Below are positions 31,675 to 40,453 of a stretch of DNA of 64,000 bases, one piece after another. Each line of letters begins with the position of its first letter. The first letter of the stretch is position 1. The DNA comes from Schlegelella_A sp036263655 (lineage in GTDB: Bacteria > Pseudomonadota > Gammaproteobacteria > Burkholderiales > Burkholderiaceae_C). The translations under genes were made by a program, and so were the position numbers. Location of the stretch: the NCBI GenBank assembly GCA_036263655.1, contig DATAGP010000001.1:1-64000 (forward strand), in the 5' to 3' direction. The notes under the pieces were generated by a model. The model did not search any database. It was given only the letters and a program-made list of their open reading frames with translations, and had not been told where the DNA came from.

Positions 31675-34499
31675 GAGGGCTCCCCGACGGGCTGGCGTGC
31701 CGCTGCGTCGCGCGCGAGGCGCCGCAGCTCCGGCAGGCACGACCCGCAGTCCGTGCCGCACTTCAGCTCGTCGTGCAGGCGCCGCAGCAGCGCGTCGGGC
31801 GGGCCCGGGCGGCGATCGATGCAGGCGGCGATCTCGTCCTCGCCGACGTTGAAGCAGTTGCAGATGCGCGGGCCGCGCGCCGCCGTCGGCACCGGTGGAC
31901 GGGCTTGCGCCAGCAGGAGAGCCCGTCCATACGCTTCGGCCGGCAGCTCGTCCTGGAGGAGCGGCTTCATCCAGGCCTCGGCGACGACGTCGCCGGCGAG
32001 CAGGAATGCCTCGACGCGCGCATCGCCTCCGGACGACACCAGGCGCACCGTGCGGCGCTGCCCGCGTCGCGCATCCTCATAGTGCAGGCGCGGGCCGGCC
32101 GTGGAGGGGCCGAGCTCGAGCAGGCGCTCGACGGTCTCCAGCAGCGCCGTCGCGACCAGGACCGGCGCCGCGGCTCGGAAGAGAAGGCCCGTGCGATCGC
32201 GTCCGAAGGGAACGCAGCTCGCGTACGCGAACTCGCGCATCAGCGGCCGCAAGGCCTCGCGCGCCGCCAGCGCTCGCTCGGCGGGGAGCCAGGCAAGGGC
32301 GAGCAGCCGCCACGGCAGCCCGGCCGCGGCGATGCGCACCGCCGCGTGCTTCAGCTCCGGCTGCCGCGAGACGGGGCAGGCGGCCGGCTGCGTGAGGGCG
32401 TTGACGCCGAGGAAGGGCCGGGCGGGCGCACCCGCCTTCGCGGCGCCGGCGCCGGACAGGAACTCCTCGCCCCAGTGCATGGGGATGAACACCTGCGCCG
32501 GCTGCTGCGCGGCGCTGCGCCGCGCCGCGATGACGATGGCGCCGCGGCGCGAGCTGACGTGGACGAGGTCGCCGTCGACGATCCCGAGCCGGGCCATGTC
32601 CTCGACGTTCATGTCGATCGCCGGTTCGGGGACATGGCCGAACGACCGGGCGATGGTCCCGGTCCGGCTCAGGCCGTGCCAGTGGTCGCGCAGCCGGCCG
32701 GTGTTCAGCGCGAACGGGAAGCGCGCGTCGCGCGGCTCGGCCGGCGCCGCGTAGCCGGTGTCGAAGAAGCGCGCCTTGCCGTCGGGCGTCGCGAAGCGTC
32801 CGTCCTCGTACAGCCGCTGCCGGCCCTCGCTCGCGCCCGCCGGAAAGGGCCAGAACGCCGGCGCGCTCTCGAGCTGCGCGTAGTCGAGGCCGGTGATGTC
32901 GAGGTCGCGGCCGCGCGTCGACTCGCGGTGCTCGTTCCAGACCGCTTCCGGGTTCGCATAGGCGAACAGCGACGCACGATCGGGACGCAGACGCCGCTCC
33001 AGGCGCTGCGCGAAGTCGCGCGCGATGCTCCAGTCGTCGCGCGCCAGGCCTGGCGCCGGGACCGCGGCCCGGACGCGGCTGATGCGCCGCTCGCTGTTCG
33101 TGACCGTCCCGTCCTTCTCGCCCCAGGTGGTCGCCGGAAGCAGGAGGTCGGCGTAGGCGCAGGTCGCGGTGGTGGCGAAGGCCTCCTGGACGACCACGAA
33201 CTCGCAGCGCTCGAGCGCGCGCCGCACCATCGACTGGTCCGGCAGCGACTGCGCCGGGTTCGTGCAGGCGATCCAGAGCGCCTTGATCTCGCCGTCGGCG
33301 GCCGCCTCGAACATCTCGACCGCCGCCTTTCCGGGTCGCGCTGGCACGGCGTCGACGCCCCACAGCGCGGCCACCTCGGCGCGATGCTCGGGGTTGTCGA
33401 GGTCGCGATGCGCCGACAGCAGATGGGCCATGCCGCCGACCTCTCGGCCGCCCATCGCGTTCGGCTGCCCGGTCAGCGAGAAGGGGCCGGCCCCGGGCCT
33501 GCCGATCTGCCCCGTGGCCAGGTGCAGGTTGATCAGCGCCGCGTTCTTGGCGGTGCCGCTGCGGCTCTGGTTCAGCCCCTGGCAGTAGAGCGAGAGCGTG
33601 GGCAGCCGACCGGCCGCTTCCTGCGGCGCGACGTTGGCGAACCAGCGCGCCGCCTGCACGAGGTCGGCCTCGGCGATGCCGCAGAGGCGCGCCGCGTCCT
33701 TCGGCGCGAAGTCGCGCACGCGCGCCTTCAGCGCCTCGAAGCCCTGCGTGTGCGCGGCGATGTAGGCGGGGTCCGTCCAGCCCTCCCACAGCATCACGTG
33801 CAGCAGTCCGTGCAAGAGCGCGACGTCGGTGCCCGGCAGGATGGCCAGGTGCAGGTCGGCGGCCTCGGCCGTCTCGGTCCGGCGCGGATCGACGACGACG
33901 ATCCTCAGCTGCGGGTTGGCGCGGCGCGCGTCCTCGATGCGGCGGAAGACGATCGGGTGCGCGAAGGCGGTGTTCGAGCCGGCGATGAACAGCGTCGACG
34001 CGTGCGCGATGTCCTCGTAGCACGCCGGCGGGGCGTCGGCGCCCAGCGTCGCCTTGTAGCCGGCCACGGCGCTGCTCATGCACAGCCGCGAGTTGGTGTC
34101 GACGTTGTTGGTGCCGACCAGCCCCTTGGCCAGCTTGTTGAAGACGTAGTAGTCCTCGGTGAGCAGCTGGCCCGAGAGGTAGAAGCCGACCGCGTCGGCG
34201 CCGTGCGCCTCGATCGTCGAGGCGAAGCGGTCGGTAGCCAGCTCGAGCGCCTCGTCCCAGGCGATCTGTTCGGGCGCCTCGCCTCGGGACGCACGCCGCT
34301 GCGGCTGCAGCAGGCGCGTCTGCATCGTCACCGCGCGTGTCGCGCTCAGGTGCAGGGTGCTGCCCTTGCTGCAGAGGCGGCCGAAGTTCGCCGGATGGTC
34401 GAGGTCGCCGCGCACGCCGGTGATTGCGGCGCCGTCGCTCTCGATGACGACGCCGCAGCCGACGCCGCAGTACGGGCAGGTGGAGCGGGTCTCCGTCAC
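31671..34499 (-). CDS. nasA: Assimilatory nitrate reductase catalytic subunit
   Basis: A 942-residue molybdopterin oxidoreductase. The N-terminal 4Fe-4S motif CPYCGVGCG with a fourth cysteine in GRLCSKG is complete. The molybdopterin-binding core and the dinucleotide-binding domain from about residue 620 follow. The last 80 residues carry a BFD-like 2Fe-2S domain (CNCFNVGEDEIAACI and CGTDCGSCLPEL), the form found in NasA types that take electrons through this centre. It has no signal peptide, so it is cytoplasmic and assimilatory. It overlaps nirD by four bases upstream and cobA downstream. Confidence 0.95.
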   Translation of the reverse strand: MTETRSTCPYCGVGCGVVIESDGAAITGVRGDLDHPANFGRLCSKGSTLHLSATRAVTMQTRLLQPQRRASRGEAPEQIAWDEALELATDRFASTIEAHGADAVGFYLSGQLLTEDYYVFNKLAKGLVGTNNVDTNSRLCMSSAVAGYKATLGADAPPACYEDIAHASTLFIAGSNTAFAHPIVFRRIEDARRANPQLRIVVVDPRRTETAEAADLHLAILPGTDVALLHGLLHVMLWEGWTDPAYIAAHTQGFEALKARVRDFAPKDAARLCGIAEADLVQAARWFANVAPQEAAGRLPTLSLYCQGLNQSRSGTAKNAALINLHLATGQIGRPGAGPFSLTGQPNAMGGREVGGMAHLLSAHRDLDNPEHRAEVAALWGVDAVPARPGKAAVEMFEAAADGEIKALWIACTNPAQSLPDQSMVRRALERCEFVVVQEAFATTATCAYADLLLPATTWGEKDGTVTNSERRISRVRAAVPAPGLARDDWSIARDFAQRLERRLRPDRASLFAYANPEAVWNEHRESTRGRDLDITGLDYAQLESAPAFWPFPAGASEGRQRLYEDGRFATPDGKARFFDTGYAAPAEPRDARFPFALNTGRLRDHWHGLSRTGTIARSFGHVPEPAIDMNVEDMARLGIVDGDLVHVSSRRGAIVIAARRSAAQQPAQVFIPMHWGEEFLSGAGAAKAGAPARPFLGVNALTQPAACPVSRQPELKHAAVRIAAAGLPWRLLALAWLPAERALAAREALRPLMREFAYASCVPFGRDRTGLLFRAAAPVLVATALLETVERLLELGPSTAGPRLHYEDARRGQRRTVRLVSSGGDARVEAFLLAGDVVAEAWMKPLLQDELPAEAYGRALLLAQARPPVPTAARGPRICNCFNVGEDEIAACIDRRPGPPDALLRRLHDELKCGTDCGSCLPELRRLARDAAARQPVGEPS

Positions 34500-34849
34500 G
34501 GCGTGGCCAGCGCGCCGGCATGCGGCGCGACGATCTCGGCGCGATCGAGGGCCACGGCGTCGCCTTGGACCCGGACGCTGAAGCGCTGCGCGCAGCCCAC
34601 GTCGGGGGCCGTCGCGCAGCCGTTCTCGAGCCCGATCGTCCAGTTGTGGAGCGGGCAGGCGACCTGGTGGCCGAAGACGATGCCCTGCGACAGCGGCCCG
34701 CCCTGGTGCGGGCAGCGATCGAGCAGCGCGAAGACGCGGTCGTCGGCGGTTCGGAAGAGGGCGATGTCGCCGCCGCCGGCGCGCGTCACTCGACGTGCGC
34801 CGAGCCTGGGGATGTCGCCGACGCGGCAGATCGTGATCCAGTCGTTCAT
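34496..34849 (-). CDS. nirD: Nitrite reductase small subunit (NirD/NasE, Rieske type)
   Basis: A 117-residue Rieske-fold subunit. The full ligand set C-x-H (RCPHQGGPL) and C-x-x-H (CPLHNW) is present, so it can bind a 2Fe-2S cluster, as in Bacillus NasE, unlike enterobacterial NirD, which has lost these residues. It starts 9 bp after nirB and overlaps nasA by four bases. Confidence 0.93.
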   Translation of the reverse strand: MNDWITICRVGDIPRLGARRVTRAGGGDIALFRTADDRVFALLDRCPHQGGPLSQGIVFGHQVACPLHNWTIGLENGCATAPDVGCAQRFSVRVQGDAVALDRAEIVAPHAGALATP

Positions 34850-34858
34850 CGATCGCGC

Positions 34859-37309
34859 TCAGACGGCAAGCGGCTCGAACTGGCGCACATCGAGCCCCGC
34901 CTTGTCATGCTCGAACCAGGGATCGGGCAGTCCGTCCAGCGAGAAGCGCAGGCGCTCGGCAAGCCGCTGCCGGTTCTCGGTGTCGTCGAGGACCTTCGCC
35001 TTGACGTAGTCCAGCCCGACCCGGCCCACGTAGTGCACGGTGCGCTCGAGGTACCAGCCTTCCTCGCGGTAGAGCTGCAGGAACGCGGCCGAATACTCCA
35101 GCACGTCGGCGTGCGTCTTGACCTTGCAGAAGAACTGCGCCACGTCGGTCTTGATGCCGCCGTTGCCGGCGACGTAGAGCTCCCAGCCCGAGTCGACGCC
35201 GATGACGCCGACGTCCTTGGTGCCCGACTCGGCACAGTTGCGCGGGCAGCCGCTGACGGCGAGCTTGACCTTGTGCGGCGCCTGCATGCGCCAGAGCGCG
35301 CGCTCGAGTTCCTTGCCCATCGTCGTCGAGTCCTGCGTGCCGAAGCGGCACCACTCGTTGCCGACGCAGGTCTTCACCGTGCGCAGCGTCTTGCCGTAGG
35401 CGTGGCCCGACGGCATGCCGAGGTCCTTCCAGACCGCCGGCAGATCCTCCTTCTTGACGCCGAGCAGGTCGATGCGCTGCCCGCCGGTGACCTTCACCGT
35501 CGGGATGGCGTACTTGTCGACGACGTCGGCGATGCGGCGCAGCTCGGACGAGTTGGTCTGTCCGGCCCACATCCGCGGCACGACCGAGAAGGTGCCGTTC
35601 TTCTGGATGTTGGCGTGCGCCCGCTCGTTGATGAAGCGCGACTGCGGGTCGTCGAGCGCCTCGTGCGGCCAGGTGCTGAGCAGGTAGTAGTTGAGCGCCG
35701 GGCGGCAGCTGGCGCAGCCGTTCGGCGTGCGCCAGCCGAGCTGCTCCTGGACCTGGGCGATCGTCAGCAGGTGCCGCTCGCGGATCGCATCGCGCACCTG
35801 CTGGTGGTTGGCCTCGGTGCAGCCGCACACCGCCTTCAGCTTCGGCGCCGCGGCGTAGCCGGCGCCGGCGGTCGCCATCAGGATCTGCTCGACGAGCCCG
35901 GTGCACGATCCGCAGGAGCCGCTCGCCTTGGTGCACTTCCTCACCTCGTCGAGCGTGAACAGGCCCTGCTCGCGGATCGCCTTGACGATGGTCCCCTTCT
36001 TCACGCCGTTGCAGCCGCAGACCTCGGCGCTGTCGGCCATCGTCGCGGCATGGCTGTTGCCCGAGTGCCCGGTGTCGCCCAGGTGCTGCTGGCCGAACAT
36101 CAGGTGGTCGCGGATCGACGCGATGCTGCGGCCCTCCCGCACCAGGTCGAAGTACCAGGAGCCGTCGGCCGTGTCGCCGTACAGGCAGGCGCCGACGAGC
36201 TTGTCGCCCTTGACGACGAGCTTCTTGTAGACGCCGTGGTGCGGGTCGCTGAGGACGATCTCCTCGCTGTCCGGGCCGCCGGCGAAGTCGCCGGCCGAGA
36301 AGAGGTCGATGCCGGTGACCTTCAGCTTGGTCGAGGTCTGCGAGCCGAGGTAGCGGCCGATGCCGAACTCGCCCAGGTGCGTGGCGCAGACCTTGGCCTG
36401 CTCGAACAGCGGCGCGACGAGGCCGTAGGCGACCCCGCGGTGCGCGGCGCATTCGCCGACGGCGTAGATGCGGGGGTCGGTCACGGTCTGCAGGGTGTCG
36501 GTCACGACGATGCCGCGGTCGCAGTGCAGGCCGATCTTCTGCGCGAGGGCCGTGTTCGGCCGGATGCCCGCAGCCATGACGACGAGGTCGGCCGGCTCCT
36601 CGCTGCCGTCCTGGAAGCGCACTCCCTTGACCCGACCGGTGCCATCAACACCCGGCGCTTCGTCGCCGACGAGCGCCGCCGTCTGCGCGCCGATGCGGAA
36701 GCGGATGCCGCGCGCCTCGAGCGACTTCTGCAGCAGGCGCCCGGCGGTCTCGTCGAGCTGTCGCTCCATGAGCCAGCCGGCGATGTGCACGACGGTCACG
36801 CTCATGCCGCGTCGCATCAGGCCGTTGGCCGCCTCCAGGCCGAGCAGGCCGCCGCCGATGACGACGGCGTGCCGGTGCGCGGCCGCCGCCTCGATCATCG
36901 CGTTGGTGTCGGCGATGTCGCGGTAGGCGACGACCCCCGCGAGCTGCGCACCGGGCAGCGGCGGGATGAACGGCGTCGAGCCGGTGGCCAGCAGCAGGCG
37001 GTCATAGCCGACCTCGGTGCCGTCGTCGGCGCGGACCGTCCGCTGCCGTCGTGCCACGGCGACCACCGTGCGGCCCAGGTGCAGGCGGATGCCGTGCTCC
37101 TCGTACCAGGTCAGCGGATTGAGGACGATGTCGGCCAGCTGCTGCTCGCCGGCGAGCACCGGCGAAAGCAGGATGCGGTTGTAGTTCGGGTGCGGCTCGG
37201 CGCCGAACACCGTGATGTCGTACAGGTCCGGCGCGATCTTCAGCAGCTCCTCGATCGTCCGCACCCCGGCCATGCCGTTGCCGACCATGACCAGCTTCAT
37301 CTTCTTCAT
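34859..37309 (-). CDS. nirB: NADH-type assimilatory nitrite reductase large subunit
   Basis: An 816-residue siroheme nitrite reductase. The N-terminal 400 residues are an FAD/NAD(P)H oxidoreductase (VMVGNGMAGVRTIEEL, then VVIGGGLLGLEAANGL). A BFD-like 2Fe-2S domain follows (CGCNGVKKG and CTKASGSCGSC). The C-terminal half has the siroheme and 4Fe-4S ligands in TCVGNEWCRFGTQDS and CPRNCAESGTKD. It reduces nitrite to ammonium with electrons from NAD(P)H. It is the first gene of the nirB-nirD-nasA-cobA operon, preceded by a sigma-54 promoter. Confidence 0.95.
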   Translation of the reverse strand: MKKMKLVMVGNGMAGVRTIEELLKIAPDLYDITVFGAEPHPNYNRILLSPVLAGEQQLADIVLNPLTWYEEHGIRLHLGRTVVAVARRQRTVRADDGTEVGYDRLLLATGSTPFIPPLPGAQLAGVVAYRDIADTNAMIEAAAAHRHAVVIGGGLLGLEAANGLMRRGMSVTVVHIAGWLMERQLDETAGRLLQKSLEARGIRFRIGAQTAALVGDEAPGVDGTGRVKGVRFQDGSEEPADLVVMAAGIRPNTALAQKIGLHCDRGIVVTDTLQTVTDPRIYAVGECAAHRGVAYGLVAPLFEQAKVCATHLGEFGIGRYLGSQTSTKLKVTGIDLFSAGDFAGGPDSEEIVLSDPHHGVYKKLVVKGDKLVGACLYGDTADGSWYFDLVREGRSIASIRDHLMFGQQHLGDTGHSGNSHAATMADSAEVCGCNGVKKGTIVKAIREQGLFTLDEVRKCTKASGSCGSCTGLVEQILMATAGAGYAAAPKLKAVCGCTEANHQQVRDAIRERHLLTIAQVQEQLGWRTPNGCASCRPALNYYLLSTWPHEALDDPQSRFINERAHANIQKNGTFSVVPRMWAGQTNSSELRRIADVVDKYAIPTVKVTGGQRIDLLGVKKEDLPAVWKDLGMPSGHAYGKTLRTVKTCVGNEWCRFGTQDSTTMGKELERALWRMQAPHKVKLAVSGCPRNCAESGTKDVGVIGVDSGWELYVAGNGGIKTDVAQFFCKVKTHADVLEYSAAFLQLYREEGWYLERTVHYVGRVGLDYVKAKVLDDTENRQRLAERLRFSLDGLPDPWFEHDKAGLDVRQFEPLAV

Positions 37310-37333
37310 GCCGTTCTCCGGTGGCGCACGGCT

Positions 37334-37349
37334 TGCAAAGCCCCCGCCA
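37334..37349 (-). promoter_or_regulatory. Sigma-54 promoter for nirB
   Basis: On the minus strand TGGCGGGGGCTTTGCA has the -24 GG and -12 GC exactly ten bases apart, with TGGC and TTGCA matching the sigma-54 consensus. The predicted transcript start near 37323 gives a 14-base leader that includes the GGAG ribosome site of nirB. An 8-bp inverted repeat (one G-U in RNA sense) lies just upstream at 37361-37380. Confidence 0.7.
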
Positions 37350-37386
37350 TGGACTTTCTCACCCGCGCGCCTGCACGGGCCCTGCC

Positions 37387-38664
37387 GTGACGACCGCCCT
37401 CGTCGTCGAGGGGGCGTCGCCCGCCGGCGTCGATCTCGCCGCCGACCTCGCCAAGGCCGGCATTCACGTCGTTGGTGCGGTGCCGCGCAACAAGCTGGTG
37501 CGGCAGGCGCTCGAGCTCGGGCCGGACGTCGTCGTCTGCCACGAGGACGCGCCCGACGCTGCCCTGTTCGAAGCGTTCGCGCTGCTCGCCGGCGCGGCGC
37601 CGTGCCCGGTGGTCGTCTTCACTCACGACCCGGAGGCGAGCCGGATCGAGCAGGCCACGCGCGCCGGCGTGCACGCGTACGTCGTCAACGGCTACGGCGA
37701 GCACCGGCTGCGGGCCGTGCTCCACGTCGCCCAGTCGCGCTTCCAGCACGAGCGTCGACTGCGCGCCGATCTCGACGACGTGACACGTCGCTTCGAGGAG
37801 CGCAAGCTCGTCGACCGCGCCAAGGGCATCCTCATGCGCGCGCGGCATGTGTCGGAGGAACAAGCGTTTGGTGTCCTGCGGGCCGCCTCGATGCACAGCA
37901 ACCAGCGGGTCGGCGAGGTCTCGCGCCAGGTCATCACGGCGGCGCACTACGCCGATGCGGTCAACCGGGCCGGCAAGCTGCGCATGCTCTCGCAGCGGCT
38001 GGTGAAGCTGCACGCCCTGCAGCTGCTGGAGCCGGCGTCGCCAACCTGGGGAGCGCGCCTGGCGCAGGCGGCCGAGGAGATCGAGGCCACCATCCGCCTC
38101 CTCGGCAAGAGCCTGTCCAGGCCGACTTTCGGCGACCTGCTCGACGCCGTGGCCGGCGCTTGGATGGAAGCGCAGGCGCTCCTGGCGCTGCCCGCGTCGA
38201 CGCGCCGCGTGCCGCAGGTCGATGCCCTCGCCGAGCGCCTGCTGGGGCAGGCCGACCAGCTCACCCGCCAGCTCGAGAGGGCGGGGCTGGTCACGACGCT
38301 GCACGTCATCAACCTCTCCGGACGCCACCGCATGCTCTGCCAGCGCCATGCCAAGCAGATCCTGCTCCGCCTGCTCCTCGGCGGCGGCGACGGCAACGGC
38401 GCGGGCCACGCCGAGCTGGCGCAAACGGCGGCCAGCTTCGAGGAAGCGCTCGCGCAGCTGCGCGCCGCGCCGCTCAGCACGCCTGAGATTCGCGTGCTGC
38501 TGCAGGACGCGGACGCGGCCTGGGCCGATGTCAGCCGGGCCGCGCGCCAGGTGCACGCGCGCCACGGCGCGCGCGCCCTCGACGAGGCCAGCGAGGTCGT
38601 GCTCGGCGTCGTCGAGCAGCTCACCGACCGCTACGAGCACAGCATGCAGGTGCTGATGGGCTGA
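37387..38664 (+). CDS. ANTAR-domain regulator with two PilJ/NarX-like P-box motifs (NasR/NasT-like)
   Basis: A 425-residue protein starting at GTG. Residues 1-120 resemble the receiver-like domain of NasT but lack a clear phospho-accepting aspartate (the site reads VVVCHEDAP). Residues 129-185 are an ANTAR RNA-binding domain (KLVDRAKGILMRARHVSEEQAF). The rest contains two motifs, NRAGKLRMLSQR at 193-204 and NLSGRHRMLCQR at 309-320, which match the nitrate-binding P-box of NarX and the PilJ family domain. No membrane segment is seen. ANTAR proteins bind leader hairpins and stop termination. This one probably senses nitrate or nitrite within the same chain and controls the nir and nrt genes on either side. 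It is divergent from nirB. Confidence 0.82.
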   Translation: MTTALVVEGASPAGVDLAADLAKAGIHVVGAVPRNKLVRQALELGPDVVVCHEDAPDAALFEAFALLAGAAPCPVVVFTHDPEASRIEQATRAGVHAYVVNGYGEHRLRAVLHVAQSRFQHERRLRADLDDVTRRFEERKLVDRAKGILMRARHVSEEQAFGVLRAASMHSNQRVGEVSRQVITAAHYADAVNRAGKLRMLSQRLVKLHALQLLEPASPTWGARLAQAAEEIEATIRLLGKSLSRPTFGDLLDAVAGAWMEAQALLALPASTRRVPQVDALAERLLGQADQLTRQLERAGLVTTLHVINLSGRHRMLCQRHAKQILLRLLLGGGDGNGAGHAELAQTAASFEEALAQLRAAPLSTPEIRVLLQDADAAWADVSRAARQVHARHGARALDEASEVVLGVVEQLTDRYEHSMQVLMG

Positions 38665-38679
38665 GAGGAGTTGCATCGT

Positions 38680-39480
38680 TCAGGCGGCGCTGCGCTCGAG
38701 GTGGCCGTGCCGCGTGTAGAGGAAGTCGAGCACCTCCTTGCGGTAGTGCGTGTAGCGGCTGTCCTCGGCCAACTCGACGCGCATGCGCGGCCGGTCCAGC
38801 TCGATCCGGAGCACCTCGCCGATCGTCGCCGCCGGGCCGTTGGTCATCATCACGATGCGGTCCGCCAGCAGGACCGCCTCGTCGACGTCGTGCGTGACCA
38901 TGACGACGGTGCTGGCCGTCCGTGCGACGATCTTCAGCAGCTCGTCCTGCAGGTGCGCACGCGTCAGCGCGTCGAGCGCGCCGAAGGGCTCATCGAGGAG
39001 CAGCACCTTCGGCTCCATGGCCAGGGCGCGGGCGATGCCGACGCGCTGCTTCATGCCGCCGGAGATCTCGTGCGGTCGCTTCGTGGCCGCGTGCCCCATG
39101 TCCACCAGCTCGAGGGCAGCCTGGGTGCGCGAGCGCAGCTTGTCCCGTTTCTCGGCCGCGCCGAAGACCCGCTCCACCGCCAGGTGCACGTTCTCGAAGC
39201 ACGTGAGCCACGGCAGCAGCGAATGGTTCTGGAACACGACGGCGCGCTCCGGCCCCGGCGCGGCGATCTCGCGGTTGTCGCAGAGGAGGACGCCGCGCGT
39301 CGGCAGCGTGAGACCCGCGACGAGGTTGAGCAGCGTCGACTTGCCGCAGCCGGAATGGCCGATCAGGGTCACGAACTCGCCGCGCTCGACGCGCAGGTCG
39401 ATGTCCCGAAGCGCGTGGAAGCGGCCCTTGCGCGACGTGAAGACCATCTCGACGCCTTGCACCTCGATGAAGCTTGTCAT
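38680..39480 (-). CDS. nrtD: Nitrate ABC transporter ATP-binding protein (NrtD/NasD)
   Basis: A 266-residue ATPase of the nitrate/sulfonate/taurine type. Walker A GHSGCGKST near residue 40, signature ISGGMKQRV near residue 141 and Walker B LLLDEPFGALDALTR are intact. The VFQNHSLLPWLTCFENVHLAV block is characteristic of nitrate transporters. It lies 12 bp after nrtB. Confidence 0.92.
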   Translation of the reverse strand: MTSFIEVQGVEMVFTSRKGRFHALRDIDLRVERGEFVTLIGHSGCGKSTLLNLVAGLTLPTRGVLLCDNREIAAPGPERAVVFQNHSLLPWLTCFENVHLAVERVFGAAEKRDKLRSRTQAALELVDMGHAATKRPHEISGGMKQRVGIARALAMEPKVLLLDEPFGALDALTRAHLQDELLKIVARTASTVVMVTHDVDEAVLLADRIVMMTNGPAATIGEVLRIELDRPRMRVELAEDSRYTHYRKEVLDFLYTRHGHLERSAA

Positions 39481-39492
39481 GGGGAGGTCCGT

Positions 39493-40452
39493 TCAGTGGT
39501 CGTCGTAGCTGAAGCGTCGCGCGATGGTCATCAGGGCCCACTCGAGGAGCAGGCCGACGACGCCGATCACCAGGATGGCGATCAGGATGTGCTTCACGTC
39601 GAGGTTGTTCCACTCGTCCCAGACCCAGAAGCCGATGCCGACGCCGCCGGTGAGCATCTCGGCGGCGACGATGACCAGCCAGGCGGTGCCGACCGAGAGG
39701 CGGACACCCGTCAGCATGTAAGGCAGCACGGCCGGGAAGAGGATCCGCGTGATCACCTTCCATTCCGAGAGGTTCAGCACCCGGGCGACGTTGAGGTAGT
39801 CGCTCGGCACGCGCTGCACGCCGACCGCGGTGTTGATGATCATCGGCCAGATCGAGCAGATGAAGATCGTCCAGATTGCGGCCGGGTTGGCCGACTTGAA
39901 GACGAGCAAGCCGATCGGCAGCCAGGCGAGCGGCGACACCGGCCGCAGCAGGCTGATGAGCGGCGAGGTCATGTGGTTCAGGACCTCGAAGCGGCCGATC
40001 AGGAAGCCGAGGGGGATGCCGACCGCGGCGGCGAGGCCGAAGCCGATGGCGACACGGTAGAGCGAGAACAGGATGTTCCAGCCGATCCCCTGGTCGTTCG
40101 GGCCTTTGCGGTAGAAGGGATCCGAGAACACCTTCACCGCTTCGTCGAAAGTCGCCCAAGGCGTCGGGAAGGTCGCGCTGTTGCGCGTCAGAACGCCCCA
40201 GACGGCCACCAGCAGTGCGATGCCGACGATCGGCGGCACGACCTTCAGGCCGAGCGAGCGCCAGTCGTAGCCAGGCCGAGGCAATGTCGGCGCGGCAACA
40301 GGCATTGCGGATCCAGCAGGCCGCGAAGCCGACGAAGCGACAGGGGCTGCGGCGACCGGCGGCGCCGCGTCCGGCGCGCCTGCCTGGGCCGAGCCAGCGG
40401 CGCCCCGACTGCGGCGGGTGTCGAGCGACGAATGAAAGACGGCACTGACCAT
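39493..40452 (-). CDS. nrtB: Nitrate ABC transporter permease (NrtB)
   Basis: A 319-residue permease. It has an Ala/Pro-rich cytoplasmic N-terminus of about 65 residues, then membrane spans and the block LISLLRPVSPLAWLPIGLLVF that marks the NrtB/SsuC family, with DYLNVARVLNLSEWKVI as the coupling loop. The ATG at 40452 follows the nrtA stop by one base. Upstream in-frame residues would run into nrtA and are excluded. Confidence 0.92.
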   Translation of the reverse strand: MVSAVFHSSLDTRRSRGAAGSAQAGAPDAAPPVAAAPVASSASRPAGSAMPVAAPTLPRPGYDWRSLGLKVVPPIVGIALLVAVWGVLTRNSATFPTPWATFDEAVKVFSDPFYRKGPNDQGIGWNILFSLYRVAIGFGLAAAVGIPLGFLIGRFEVLNHMTSPLISLLRPVSPLAWLPIGLLVFKSANPAAIWTIFICSIWPMIINTAVGVQRVPSDYLNVARVLNLSEWKVITRILFPAVLPYMLTGVRLSVGTAWLVIVAAEMLTGGVGIGFWVWDEWNNLDVKHILIAILVIGVVGLLLEWALMTIARRFSYDDH

Positions 40453-40453
40453 G

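Noticed and set aside
30854..31761. Programmed frameshift as an explanation for the split cobA
   Set aside because: No slippery heptamer or downstream stem is evident at the junction, and CobA proteins are not known to use one. A missing base explains the data more simply.
37361..37380. Hairpin upstream of nirB as an ANTAR target
   Set aside because: It lies upstream of the predicted sigma-54 transcript start, so it would not be in the nirB mRNA, and its loop does not show the A1/G4 pattern. It may still be a protein site.
31773..37390. Very long plus-strand open frames opposite nasA and nirB
   Set aside because: Same composition artefact; the minus-strand proteins have complete catalytic motifs and normal lengths.
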